Source of the DNA: Ferrovibrio xuzhouensis
GTDB lineage: Bacteria; Pseudomonadota; Alphaproteobacteria; Ferrovibrionales; Ferrovibrionaceae
Assembly: GCF_042648965.1 (NCBI RefSeq)
Contig: NZ_JBHRYJ010000001.1
Location: forward strand, 1,178,001-1,242,000
Direction of reading: 5' to 3'
Length of the DNA: 64,000 nucleotides
The position numbers were made by a program, and so were the translations under genes. Below are positions 50,037-60,241 of this stretch, piece after piece. The notes under the pieces are model-generated. The model worked only from the letters and a program-made list of their open reading frames with translations. It had not been told where the DNA came from and did not search any database. Every line of letters starts with the position of its first letter. Positions within the stretch are counted from its first letter, which is position 1.

Positions 50037-50797
50037 CCGCACTCGCCCCTGCCGTTCCCGTTACCGCGCCGCTCGCCGCCCGCGACCATGCCGGCCTGCT
50101 CGACCTGCAGCTGCGTGACCGCACGCCGCAGCAGATTCTCGCAGCCGCGATCCGCGACCTGTTCCCCGGCCGCATCGCGCTGGTGTCCTCCTTCGGCGCC
50201 GAAGCGGCCGTCCTGCTGCATATGGTGGCCGGGATCGATCCGGCGACCCCGGTGCTGTTCCTCGATACCGGCAAGCTGTTCGACGAGACCCTGGCCTATC
50301 GCGATGCACTGGCCGCCCGGCTCGGCCTGACCGATCTGCGCGTGCTGCGTCCCGACCCCGCCGCGCTGGCCGCCCGGGATGACGGCGGCACCTTGTGGTT
50401 CCGCGATGCCAATGCCTGCTGCTACCTGCGCAAGGTCGAGCCGCTGGAACGCGGCCTCAAGGGTTTCGCCGCCTCGATCAACGGCCGCAAGCGTTTCCAG
50501 GCCGCCACCCGCGGCAGCATCCCGCTGGTCGAGGCCGATGGCGAACGGCTGAAGTTCAATCCGCTCGCCGACTGGTCGCCACAACAGATCGAGGATTATT
50601 TCCGCACCCACGACCTGCCGCGCCATCCGCTGGTGGCGCAGGGCTATCCGTCAATCGGCTGCGCGCCCTGCACCCAGCCGGTGGCCGAAGGCGAGGATAC
50701 GCGCGCCGGGCGCTGGCGCGGCCAAGACAAAACCGAATGCGGCATCCATGTTTCCCCGCTGCCCCTGCCCGGGCAGATCAGCACACAGGACGAGTAA
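50033..50797 (+). CDS. cysH: Adenylyl-sulfate (APS) reductase, CysH family
   Basis: Thioredoxin-dependent reduction of activated sulfate to sulfite. The 254 residues contain FGAEAAVLLHMVAGIDP for nucleotide binding, and Cys129-Cys130 (CCYLRKVEPL) plus Cys210 and Cys213 (GCAPCTQP). These four hold the [4Fe-4S] cluster of the APS-using type. The catalytic Cys236 is in TECGIHV. An E. coli-type PAPS reductase lacks the CC...CxxC set, so APS is the expected substrate. The presence of an APS kinase domain in CysNC is then noteworthy. Confidence 0.93.
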   Translation: MTALAPAVPVTAPLAARDHAGLLDLQLRDRTPQQILAAAIRDLFPGRIALVSSFGAEAAVLLHMVAGIDPATPVLFLDTGKLFDETLAYRDALAARLGLTDLRVLRPDPAALAARDDGGTLWFRDANACCYLRKVEPLERGLKGFAASINGRKRFQAATRGSIPLVEADGERLKFNPLADWSPQQIEDYFRTHDLPRHPLVAQGYPSIGCAPCTQPVAEGEDTRAGRWRGQDKTECGIHVSPLPLPGQISTQDE

Positions 50798-50804
50798 ACG
50801 CGCC

Positions 50805-51608
50805 ATGCAGCACGATGATCTCGACGCGCTCGAAGCCCAGAGCATCTACATCCTCCGCGAGGCCTACAGTCGCATTCGCCCGCTGGCCATGCTGTGGTCG
50901 CTGGGCAAGGATTCCAACGTGATGATCTGGCTGGCCAAGAAGGCCTTCCTCGGCCGGGTGCCGTTCCCGGTGCTGCATCTCGATACCGGGCTGGAATTCC
51001 CCGAAACCTATGCCTTCCGCGACCGCTACGGCCCGGAATGGGGCCTCGACCTGATCAAGGATGCCTGCCCGCCGATCGAGGCGACCGACCCGACCCTGCC
51101 GCACAACTCGCGCATCGCTGCGCGCAAGACGCTGGGTCTGAAGGAAGCCATCGCGAAATACGACCTGAAGGGCGTGATCGCCGGCATCCGCCGCGACGAG
51201 CAGGCGACCCGCGCCAAGGAGCGCGTGTTCAGCCCGCGCGGCGGCGACGGCGCCTGGGATTTCCGCGACCAGCCGCCCGAGCTGTGGGACCATTTCGCCG
51301 CCGATCTGCCGCCCGGCGTGCACATGCGCGTCCATCCGCTGCTGCACTGGACCGAGATCGACATCTGGCGCTACATCCAGCGCGAGGGCATCCCGGTCGT
51401 GCCGCTGTATTTCGCCAATGGCGAGGGCAAGCGCTTCCGCTCGCTCGGCGAGATCGGCATTACGTTTCCGATCGACAGCCATGCCGGCAGCATCGAAGCC
51501 ATCATCGACGAGCTGGAAATCACCCGCGAGCCGGAACGCGCCGGCCGCGCCATGGATCACGATTCCGAAGACGCTTTCGAGCGCCTGCGCGTCGCCGGCT
51601 ACATGTAA
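50805..51608 (+). CDS. cysD: Sulfate adenylyltransferase subunit 2
   Basis: Catalytic subunit of ATP sulfurylase, making APS from sulfate and ATP. The 267 residues show the PP-loop in LWSLGKDSNVMIWLAKKAF, FPVLHLDTGLEFPETYAFRD, GIRRDEQATRAKERVFSPRG and the C-terminal DSEDAFERLRVAGYM. It pairs with the GTPase subunit encoded 11 bases downstream. The ATG at 50805 is chosen by the family start and lies 7 bases after the cysH stop. Confidence 0.96.
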   Translation: MQHDDLDALEAQSIYILREAYSRIRPLAMLWSLGKDSNVMIWLAKKAFLGRVPFPVLHLDTGLEFPETYAFRDRYGPEWGLDLIKDACPPIEATDPTLPHNSRIAARKTLGLKEAIAKYDLKGVIAGIRRDEQATRAKERVFSPRGGDGAWDFRDQPPELWDHFAADLPPGVHMRVHPLLHWTEIDIWRYIQREGIPVVPLYFANGEGKRFRSLGEIGITFPIDSHAGSIEAIIDELEITREPERAGRAMDHDSEDAFERLRVAGYM

Positions 51609-51619
51609 GGACCGCCATC

Positions 51620-53530
<1,911 letters not shown>

Positions 53531-53577
53531 GCAGTTTCCGTCACCGGCTTTCGTTACCCCAGTCAGGAGACGCGCGC

Positions 53578-54345
53578 ATGGAACTGTCCCTCGCGCTTTA
53601 CGTTCTGGTCGGCTTCGGTGCCCAGCTGATCGATGGCGCCATCGGCATGGGCTATGGCGTGATCTCCACCAGCGTTCTGGTGGCGACCGGCATGCCGCCC
53701 GCCGTGGCCAGCGCTGCCGTGCATGTCACCAAGATGCCGACCGGCATCGCGTCGGGCCTGTCGCACTGGAAGTTCGGCAATGTCGACTGGTCGCTGGCGC
53801 GCCGGCTGATCCTGCCGGCCATCTTTGGCGGCGTGATCGGCGCCAGCACCATCGCGCTGATGCCGATCAATCTGATCCGGCCGCTGGCGGCACTCTATCT
53901 CGGCATCATGGGTGTCGTCGTGATCCTGCGCACCCTGCGCTGGAAGACGCGCGAGGGCTTCGGCGCACCGCGCGGCCGGCCCGCGGTGGTGGGCCTGTTC
54001 GGCGGCCTGTTCGATTCCTTCGGCGGCGGCTGGGGGCCGATCGTCACCACCACCCTGATCATGCAGGGTCGCGAGCCGCGCATCGCCATCGGTTCGGCCA
54101 ATGCCGCCGAACCGATCATCGCCGCGGTGCAGGCCGCCGTCTTCGCCTTCTGGCTCGGCACCGGCACGCTGACCACCATCGGCAGCACCGCACTCGCCAT
54201 CATGGCCGGTGCGCTGGTCGCCGCCCCGGTGGCGGCCTTCCTGGTCAACAAGCTGCCCGGCCGGCTGATCGCCGGCGCGGTCGGCATCACGCTGGTGGCG
54301 ATCAACATCCCCGCCATCGTGTCGCTGATCGGCCGCCTGCTCTAG
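53578..54345 (+). CDS. TauE/SafE family sulfite exporter-like permease
   Basis: A 255-residue membrane protein with seven or eight hydrophobic segments. The two half-repeats of the family are seen in GFGAQLIDGAIGMGYGVIST near the start and GLFGGLFDSFGGGWGPIVTT in the middle. Members move sulfite, sulfonates or other organic anions. Following cysNC after 47 bases, it probably belongs to the sulfate operon, either as a sulfate/sulfite carrier or a relief valve for sulfite. AGTCAGGAGACGC gives a good ribosome binding site. Confidence 0.88.
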   Translation: MELSLALYVLVGFGAQLIDGAIGMGYGVISTSVLVATGMPPAVASAAVHVTKMPTGIASGLSHWKFGNVDWSLARRLILPAIFGGVIGASTIALMPINLIRPLAALYLGIMGVVVILRTLRWKTREGFGAPRGRPAVVGLFGGLFDSFGGGWGPIVTTTLIMQGREPRIAIGSANAAEPIIAAVQAAVFAFWLGTGTLTTIGSTALAIMAGALVAAPVAAFLVNKLPGRLIAGAVGITLVAINIPAIVSLIGRLL

Positions 54346-54361
54346 ACGGCCGCCGGCAGGC

Positions 54362-54694
54362 TTACATGCGGGTGCTGCTGCGCCAGACGTAGTGGCCGCC
54401 GCTGAAGCCGGCGAAATACTTTTTGATATCGGGATGATTGACCGGCCCGGCCGCCGCATCGGGCAGCAGGTTCTGCTCCGAGACATAGGCGACATAGGTG
54501 GTCTGCGCGTTCTCGGCCAGCAGGTGATAGAACGGCTGGTCCTTTGACGGCCGCAGGTCGGGCGGAATCGACTGCCACCATTCCTCGGTATTGTTGAATA
54601 CCGGATCGACGTCGTAGACGACGCCGCGGAACGGGAACAGGCGATGCCGGACGACATCGCCGATACTGAATTTCGCCTCGCGGCTCTGCGGCAT
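54362..54694 (-). CDS. hspQ: Heat shock protein HspQ
   Basis: A 110-residue YccV-like protein that binds hemimethylated DNA and acts as specificity enhancer of the Lon protease in enterobacteria. AKFSIGDVVRHRLFPFRGVV, DVDPVFNNTEEWWQSIP, PFYHLLAENAQTTYVAYVSE and the C-terminal LLPDAAAGPVNHPDIKKYF are the family pattern. It is convergent with the TauE gene and has its own start after an untranslated stretch shared with the SDR gene's 3' end. Confidence 0.93.
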   Translation of the reverse strand: MPQSREAKFSIGDVVRHRLFPFRGVVYDVDPVFNNTEEWWQSIPPDLRPSKDQPFYHLLAENAQTTYVAYVSEQNLLPDAAAGPVNHPDIKKYFAGFSGGHYVWRSSTRM

Positions 54695-54761
54695 GGTGAT
54701 CGGTCTGCGCTGGTTCGGAACAGGACTAGAGGTGCAATCGGGATACGCGTCGGGTGGTCGC

Positions 54762-55514
54762 TCAGTAGGTGGCGCGACCGCCGCTGAGGTCGAAGACCGC
54801 GCCGGTGGTGAAGGAATTCTCCGCCGACAGCAGCCAGGCCACCATGGCGGCGATCTCGTCCACCCCGACGAACCGGCCGCGGGGGATTTTCGACAGCATA
54901 TAGTCGATATGGGTCTGCGTCATCTGTTCGAAGATCGCCGTCTTCGCCGCCGCCGGGGTGATGCAGTTGACGGCGATATCCTGCCCGGCCAGCTCCTTGC
55001 CGAGCGACTTGGTCAGCGCGATCACCCCCGCCTTGGCAGCGCTGTAGGCCGCCGCATTGGGGTTGCCTTCCTTGCCGGCGACCGAGGCGACGTTGACGAT
55101 GCGGCCATAGCCCTGATGCTGCATCGCCGGCACCACCGCGCGACAACAGTGGAACACGCCGGTCAGGTCGATATCGATCACCTGCTGCCAGTCGGCCAGC
55201 GGATAATCGGCCACCGGGGCATTCGGCCCGGCGATGCCGGCGTTGCACACCAGCAGCTCGATGGCGCCGAACTCCTTCAGCGTCGCCTCGGCCGCTCCCG
55301 CCACAGAGTTCCAGTCGGCAACATCGGCGGCCACCGCGATGGCGCGGCCCGCGCCGGACAGTTCGCCCGCCACCCTGCGCGCCAGGTCGAGGTCACGATC
55401 CCAGATCGCCACCGCCGCACCGGAGCGCAGCAGCCGTTCGGTGACCGCCCGGCCGATGCCCTGCGCGCCGCCGGTGACCACGCCATGGCGGCCCTTCAGG
55501 TCGATTGTGTTCAT
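54762..55514 (-). CDS. Short-chain dehydrogenase/reductase (FabG-like)
   Basis: A 250-residue classical SDR. The NAD(P) motif TGGAQGIG is at 14-21, NAG in LLVCNAGIAG, and the catalytic Ser-Tyr-Lys in IVNVASVAG and AAYSAAKAGVIALT. The acid after strand two (WDRDLDL) suggests NAD preference. FabG-like or sugar/alcohol dehydrogenase roles are both possible. The ATG at 55514 follows GAGGTGCACATC; a GTG nine bases earlier is less likely. It stands alone between hspQ and a divergent DUF924 gene. Confidence 0.9.
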   Translation of the reverse strand: MNTIDLKGRHGVVTGGAQGIGRAVTERLLRSGAAVAIWDRDLDLARRVAGELSGAGRAIAVAADVADWNSVAGAAEATLKEFGAIELLVCNAGIAGPNAPVADYPLADWQQVIDIDLTGVFHCCRAVVPAMQHQGYGRIVNVASVAGKEGNPNAAAYSAAKAGVIALTKSLGKELAGQDIAVNCITPAAAKTAIFEQMTQTHIDYMLSKIPRGRFVGVDEIAAMVAWLLSAENSFTTGAVFDLSGGRATY

Positions 55515-55649
55515 GATGTGCACCTCGTTTCCGTCCCGCGTCCCGAATACAGCATATCCGGGCCTGCCGCTACTGGACGGGGCACTGGACGGAGCCGGCC
55601 GTCATCCCCATCTCAACCGGATAGCCAGCACAAGGGAGGCCCTGCCGCC

Positions 55650-56237
55650 GTGACGACCACTGCCGCCGACATTCTCGATTTCTGGTTCGACCGGCCGGGC
55701 TCTGCCGCCCGCGGCGAGCCGCTCACCCCGCGCCAATGCTGGTGGCGGAAGGACGATGCCTTCGATGCCGAGATCCGGACGCGGTTCGGCGCCGCCGTCG
55801 AGACGGCGCTGCAGGGTGGCTTTGCCGGCTGGGCCGACGATGCCGATGGGACTCTGGCGCTGCTGATCCTGCTCGACCAGTTCCCGCGCAACATCTTCCG
55901 CGACACGGCGCGCGCCTTTGCCGGCGACGCACAGGCCCGCAGCGTTGCACGTGGCGCCATCGACCGCGGCTTCGATATCGTGGTGGCGCCGGTGCAGCGG
56001 CAGTTCTTCTACATGCCGTTCCAGCACAGCGAGGATCTCGCCGACCAGGAGTTCGGCATGCTGCTGTTCGCTGCCCTGGAAAAGGACCTGCCCGGGCAGA
56101 AGACATTCGAATTTGCCGAGCGGCACCGGGTGATCATCGCGCAGTTCGGTCGCTTCCCGCATCGCAATGCGGCGCTCGGCCGCGACAGCACGCCCGAGGA
56201 AACCGAATTCCTCAGGCAGCCGGGATCATCGTTCTAG
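55650..56237 (+). CDS. DUF924 family protein
   Basis: A 195-residue protein of the DUF924 family with a TPR-like all-helical fold. AADILDFWFDRPGSAARG, QCWWRKDDAFDAEIRTRFG, LALLILLDQFPRNIFRDTAR and FFYMPFQHSEDLADQEFGM are diagnostic. Function unknown. The start is a GTG at 55650 with AAGGGAGG eleven bases before it; no better ATG exists downstream of the family start. Its end overlaps the 3' end of the convergent HxlR gene by 26 bases. Confidence 0.9.
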   Translation: MTTTAADILDFWFDRPGSAARGEPLTPRQCWWRKDDAFDAEIRTRFGAAVETALQGGFAGWADDADGTLALLILLDQFPRNIFRDTARAFAGDAQARSVARGAIDRGFDIVVAPVQRQFFYMPFQHSEDLADQEFGMLLFAALEKDLPGQKTFEFAERHRVIIAQFGRFPHRNAALGRDSTPEETEFLRQPGSSF

Positions 56238-56952
56238 CCGGCTTTGGCGCCACCGGCACGACCGGGATGCGCAGCTGCGGCGGCTCGCTGACCTCGAGCC
56301 AGTCGATCACTTCCGCCTGCAGGGCCGCATTGCCAGCAAAGCCGATGTCGCCGGCCAGCCGCGCCTGCCGCAGGCTGTCGATGCCGCAGATCACCCGGGT
56401 GAAAACCGCCAGATCGGCGCGCACGGTGAGGTCGGCCTCGAAGCCCATATCGGTGTTGCACAGTTCCGCGGCATCATCGCGCAGCAGCATCCACCAGCTG
56501 CGCAGCTTGTGCTCGCGCGGCGACACGTTGCGGAAATCGAAATGCAGCACGGCGCGCGACGCGGACGACAGCCGGCCGGCGAAGCGGCGGCGCAGGATCC
56601 ACATCATGTAGGCAACATTGTTGTCCTGCTCGTCGAGGCCGGGCAGACGCCAGGTGCTGCCCCAGGCGGCGAGCTGGTCGATCAGGGGGCGCAGCGCATT
56701 GCCGCTCTCGGTCAGGCGATAGAGGTAACCGCGACCGCCCGGCTGCGGCACCCGCTGGATCAGGCCGCTGAGCTCCATCTCCTTCAGCCGGCGCGACAGC
56801 AGGCTGCGCGACATCAGCGGCACACCGCTCTGGATGTCGCCGAAGCGTTCGCTGCCCATCATCATTTCGCACAGGATCAGGGGCGTCCAGCGCCCCATGA
56901 TCACCTCGGCGGCTTTCGCCACCGGACAGAAGAGTCCGTATCGCAGCTCCAT
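56212..56952 (-). CDS. HxlR-type regulator with long C-terminal domain
   Basis: A 246-residue protein. Residues 1-100 form an HxlR winged helix (CPVAKAAEVIMGRWTPLILC, ERFGDIQSGVPLMSRSLLSR, GRGYLYRLTESGNALRPLID). The remaining 145 residues read as an alpha/beta domain resembling the SCP2-like extension of some HxlR/YtcD-type regulators (AVLHFDFRNVSPREHKLRSW). A ligand-sensing role is likely. It is divergent from a GFA-family gene, with a palindrome over the shared promoter. Confidence 0.85.
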   Translation of the reverse strand: MELRYGLFCPVAKAAEVIMGRWTPLILCEMMMGSERFGDIQSGVPLMSRSLLSRRLKEMELSGLIQRVPQPGGRGYLYRLTESGNALRPLIDQLAAWGSTWRLPGLDEQDNNVAYMMWILRRRFAGRLSSASRAVLHFDFRNVSPREHKLRSWWMLLRDDAAELCNTDMGFEADLTVRADLAVFTRVICGIDSLRQARLAGDIGFAGNAALQAEVIDWLEVSEPPQLRIPVVPVAPKPARTMIPAA

Positions 56953-56997
56953 GCGGTTTGCTTATCGCGGGTTGCAAAGCGCTGCCAAGTACCTTTT

Positions 56998-57012
56998 TTG
57001 CACTAGTACAAT
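56998..57012. promoter_or_regulatory. Operator-like palindrome over the GFA promoter
   Basis: TTGCACTAGTACAA (56998-57011) is a near-perfect palindrome with centre ACTAGT and one mismatched pair. It overlaps TACAAT (57007-57012), a good -10 box for the GFA gene. A further AGTAC at 56988-56992 lies just upstream. The divergent HxlR protein is the obvious candidate binder. Confidence 0.5.
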
Positions 57013-57082
57013 CGGCGGGCCGCCCCGCATCGTCCGCGTCTCCGGAGCGATTCCGGCTCTATTCACACAAGACGAGGATGAA

Positions 57083-57511
57083 ATGACCGACAAGCATACC
57101 GGCCGCTGTTTCTGCGGTTCCGTCGAAGTCGAGGTGAGCGGTGCTCCCGAAGCGATGGGCTATTGCCACTGCAGTTCCTGCCGCTCGTGGTCGGCCGGAC
57201 CGGTGAATGCCTTCACCCTGTGGCAGCCGCAAAACGTGCAGGTCACCAAGGGCGCCGAGCATGTCGGCCGGTTCATGAAAAATCCGACAAGTGGCCGCCA
57301 GTTCTGCAAAAAATGCGGTGGCCATATCATGACCGACCATCCGACCTTCGGTCTGGTCGACGTCTATGCGGCGACGATTCCGAGCCTGCCATTCACGCCC
57401 GGCGTGCACGTGAACTACACCGAGACGGTGCTGCGGATGAAGGACGGCCTGCCCAAGATGAAGGACTTTCCGGCCGAGCTCGGCGGCTCCGGCGAAGCTC
57501 TTCCCGAGTAG
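57083..57511 (+). CDS. GFA family zinc protein
   Basis: A 142-residue protein of the glutathione-dependent formaldehyde-activating enzyme (Gfa)-like family. The zinc Cys are visible: CFCGSVEVEV, GYCHCSSCRSWSAG and QFCKKCGGHI. In Paracoccus a relative speeds the glutathione-formaldehyde reaction, though that activity is disputed and most family members are uncharacterised. ACGAGGATGAA precedes the ATG at 57083. Between its stop and the convergent tag gene are 80 bases with small GC palindromes and no gene. Confidence 0.88.
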   Translation: MTDKHTGRCFCGSVEVEVSGAPEAMGYCHCSSCRSWSAGPVNAFTLWQPQNVQVTKGAEHVGRFMKNPTSGRQFCKKCGGHIMTDHPTFGLVDVYAATIPSLPFTPGVHVNYTETVLRMKDGLPKMKDFPAELGGSGEALPE

Positions 57512-57591
57512 CCGCTGCCCCCCAGCGGCGGCGCCGGCCGGCGGCGACCCTGACGCCAAATACCGGTCGGCGCCATCTTCCTGCCGCTACA

Positions 57592-58206
57592 TCAGCGGCG
57601 CTTCAGCTTCTTCACAATGTCGTGACGATGGCAGTCGGTCAGGTGGTCGTTGACCATGCCGACCGCCTGCATGAAGGCATAGACGATGGTCGGGCCGACG
57701 AAAGTGAAGCCGCGCTTGCGCAGATCCTTGGAGATCGCCTGGCTGACCGGGGTTTCCGCCGGCACCTGCTTCAGGCTGGCCCAGCCGTTCTGCTTCGGCT
57801 TGCCGTCGAGGTAATTCCACAGGTAATTCGAGAAGCCGTCTTCCTTCTCCATGATCTCGAGCCAGCCGCGCGCGTTCAGCACGGTACCCTCGATCTTGGC
57901 TCGGTTGCGCACGATGCCGGCATCCTGCATCAGCGCGTCAAGCTTCTTCGGCGTGTAGCGGGCGATCTTCTCGGGCTGGAAGCCGTCGAAGGCACGGCGG
58001 AAATTGTCGCGCTTGCGCAGGATGGTGATCCACGACAGGCCGGCCTGGAAGCCGTCGAGGATCAGCTTTTCGAACAGCGCGCGGTCGTCGCGTTCGGGCA
58101 CGCCCCATTCGGTGTCGTGATAATGCACATAGAGCGGATCGGTGCCGCACCAGCCGCAGCGCGGCTTGCCGTCGTCATGGCCATCGGGGGCCTTGTTCTT
58201 CGTCAT
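57592..58206 (-). CDS. tag: DNA-3-methyladenine glycosylase I
   Basis: Removes 3-methyladenine from alkylated DNA to start base excision repair. The 204 residues contain RCGWCGTDPLYVHYHDTEWG with the first zinc ligands, FEKLILDGFQAGLSWITILR and the C-terminal zinc His/Cys in GMVNDHLTDCHRH, as in E. coli Tag. The N-terminus has about 15 extra charged residues. It follows ygfZ on the same strand by 30 bases. Confidence 0.95.
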   Translation of the reverse strand: MTKNKAPDGHDDGKPRCGWCGTDPLYVHYHDTEWGVPERDDRALFEKLILDGFQAGLSWITILRKRDNFRRAFDGFQPEKIARYTPKKLDALMQDAGIVRNRAKIEGTVLNARGWLEIMEKEDGFSNYLWNYLDGKPKQNGWASLKQVPAETPVSQAISKDLRKRGFTFVGPTIVYAFMQAVGMVNDHLTDCHRHDIVKKLKRR

Positions 58207-58236
58207 GCCTCGTCCCTGTTATTCGCGGTCGCCGTC

Positions 58237-59136
58237 CTACGGCAGCGCAGCGGCATAATCGGGGCGGCGCGCCGTGATGGCAACACCCGCGGCCTCCAGG
58301 GTCTTGCCGTCCCGTTCCGCCGCCGCCAGCGCATCGAGGCGCAGCAGCGCCAGCCCCAGCCCGCCGAGGCTGGAGCGCATCTCGCCGGCCTCGCGGCCAT
58401 CGAGGCTGACGATCGTGCCGGGCAGCGGCAGGAAGTCGCCGCTGGTGCTTTTCACCTTGCAGAGCTGTTTCTTGATCAGACCGCGGTATTTGGTGCGCGC
58501 CGTCAGCTCCTGGCCGATGTAGCAGCCCTTGGTGAAATCGACGCCGTGCAGCGCCTCGAAATGGTTTTCCAGCAGGATGCCCTTCTCGGGCTCGATGTCG
58601 CGCATGCCGTCAGGCACGCCGAGGATCAGGCGGTGGCGCTCCCAGGCATCGAAGGGCACCGGCATGCCAAGTTCCCTGGCCGCCGGCGCCATGCCCGGCG
58701 GCAGCCACAGATGCCAGCCGAGCGCCGCCAGCCGCGGATCGGCGAACAGCAGCGCGCCGGCCTCCTGCAGCAGCTTCGGCAGGTCGGGTCGCGCTTCGCT
58801 GCCGAACAGGACAAAGCCTTGCCAGTCGGAGTCGGCGATTTCGACCTTGGCGCGCAGCTTATAGAGGGTCAGACGCCGCTTCAGGTCGGCCCGGCGCTCG
58901 GCCGCCACATCCAGCAGCAGGCCGCCGTCACCCGCGGCCGTGACGAAAAAATCGTGCAGGAACTTGCCCTGTGGGGTCAGCAGCGCGGCATAGGCCGCCC
59001 GGCCCGGTGCCAGGCCGGCGACGCTGTTGGAGACCAGGGCATCGAGGAAATCGACCGCTTCCGGCCCCGACAGCCGCAGCAGGGCCCGGCCGGTTGCGCC
59101 GGCGGCCGGCAGGGCGGTACAGAACAGATCGGGCAT
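58237..59136 (-). CDS. ygfZ: YgfZ/GcvT-like folate-dependent Fe-S protein
   Basis: A 299-residue tetrahydrofolate-binding protein of the GcvT fold that supports repair or assembly of Fe-S enzymes such as MiaB. The signature KGCYIGQE is at 203-210, within FTKGCYIGQELTARTKYRG; LTPQGKFLHDFFV and RLTLYKLRAKVEI precede it. The ATG at 59136 is chosen by the family start; the upstream frame is unlikely. The gene is divergent from the GT9 gene and precedes tag. Confidence 0.93.
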   Translation of the reverse strand: MPDLFCTALPAAGATGRALLRLSGPEAVDFLDALVSNSVAGLAPGRAAYAALLTPQGKFLHDFFVTAAGDGGLLLDVAAERRADLKRRLTLYKLRAKVEIADSDWQGFVLFGSEARPDLPKLLQEAGALLFADPRLAALGWHLWLPPGMAPAARELGMPVPFDAWERHRLILGVPDGMRDIEPEKGILLENHFEALHGVDFTKGCYIGQELTARTKYRGLIKKQLCKVKSTSGDFLPLPGTIVSLDGREAGEMRSSLGGLGLALLRLDALAAAERDGKTLEAAGVAITARRPDYAAALP

Positions 59137-59266
59137 GATGTGGGCGGACCTCCGGTTTTCCCCTGCCCCCTGACCTATGGGAGGACGGGCGGCTTGGCAA
59201 GGGCAGCCATGCCCCCTATAACCCGGGCCAAGCCCTTGATCGGGCATCATTCCGAACCCGTCCGGC

Positions 59267-60238
59267 ATGCGCATCCTGTTTATCACGGCCAATCGCCTCG
59301 GCGACGCCATCCTGTCGACCGGCCTGCTCGACGAGCTGCACCGCCAGCGTCCGAAGGCGCGCTTCACCGTGGTCTGCGGCCCGGCCGCCGCCGGCGTGTT
59401 CACGGCCGCCCCCAATCTCGAACGCATCATCGTCATGCGCAAGAAGCCCTGGGCGCGGCACTGGTGGGACCTGTGGAAGCAGGTCGCGGCGACGCGCTGG
59501 AGTCTCGTGCTCGACCTGCGCGGCTCCGGCATCGGCCAGTTCCTGATGGCGCATCGCCGGCGCGGCTACAGCGGCTCGGCGCCGCATATGCACAAGGTGA
59601 TCGCGCTGTCGAATGTGCTGAAGCTCAATGCGCCGGCGCATCCTGTGGTCTGGACCACCGCCGAACATGCGGCGACCGCGGCGCGGCTGTGGCCCGAGGA
59701 CGGCACGCCGACCCTGGCACTGGGCCCCACCGCCAACTGGGGCGGCAAGATCTGGCCGGGCGACCGCTTCGCCGAACTGGCGACACGGCTGACCGCGCCC
59801 GGCGGCATCCTGCCCAATGCGCGCATCGTGGTATTCGGCGGCCCCGGCGAAGAGGCTCTGGCCACCGCGACCCTGGCCGGCCTGCCGGCCGACCGCACCC
59901 TCGACCTGATCGGCAAGGTGGAGCTGCCGGTGCTGGCCGCCGCCCTGCGGCGCTGCGCCTTCTACATCGGCAACGACAGCGGCCTGATGCATCTGGCCGC
60001 CGCCTCCGGCACGCCGACGCTCGGCCTGTTCGGGCCGAGCCGCGAGCGGGTCTACGGCCCCTGGGGCGAAAAAACTGCCAGCGTGCGCACTGATCTCAGT
60101 TACGATGAGATCGTGCAGCAGCCGGGCTACGATTACCGCCGGCAGGACAGCCATATGCTCAGCCTCAGCGTCGACAAGGCACAGGCCGCGGCCGAGCATC
60201 TGTGGCGCTATGCCCAGGATGACGACAGCGACGACTGA
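59267..60238 (+). CDS. Glycosyltransferase family 9 (heptosyltransferase-like)
   Basis: A 323-residue GT-B fold enzyme. RILFITANRLGDAILSTGLL at the N-terminus, TLALGPTANWGGKIWPGDRF with the substrate-site Lys/Trp, GGPGEEAL, and YIGNDSGLMHLAAASGTPTL with the family Asp-Ser-Gly-hydrophobic-His motif and LFGPSRERVYGPWG are the heptosyltransferase pattern. It should add a heptose-like sugar to the lipopolysaccharide core at the inner face of the membrane, but the sugar may differ. It is followed by a GT2 gene after three bases, showing coupling. Confidence 0.92.
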   Translation: MRILFITANRLGDAILSTGLLDELHRQRPKARFTVVCGPAAAGVFTAAPNLERIIVMRKKPWARHWWDLWKQVAATRWSLVLDLRGSGIGQFLMAHRRRGYSGSAPHMHKVIALSNVLKLNAPAHPVVWTTAEHAATAARLWPEDGTPTLALGPTANWGGKIWPGDRFAELATRLTAPGGILPNARIVVFGGPGEEALATATLAGLPADRTLDLIGKVELPVLAAALRRCAFYIGNDSGLMHLAAASGTPTLGLFGPSRERVYGPWGEKTASVRTDLSYDEIVQQPGYDYRRQDSHMLSLSVDKAQAAAEHLWRYAQDDDSDD

Positions 60239-60241
60239 CTA

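Noticed and set aside
54693..55649. Long open frame joining the region opposite the SDR gene to the DUF924 gene
   Set aside because: The part before the GTG at 55650 is antisense to a clear SDR gene; the family start and ribosome binding site fix the DUF924 start.
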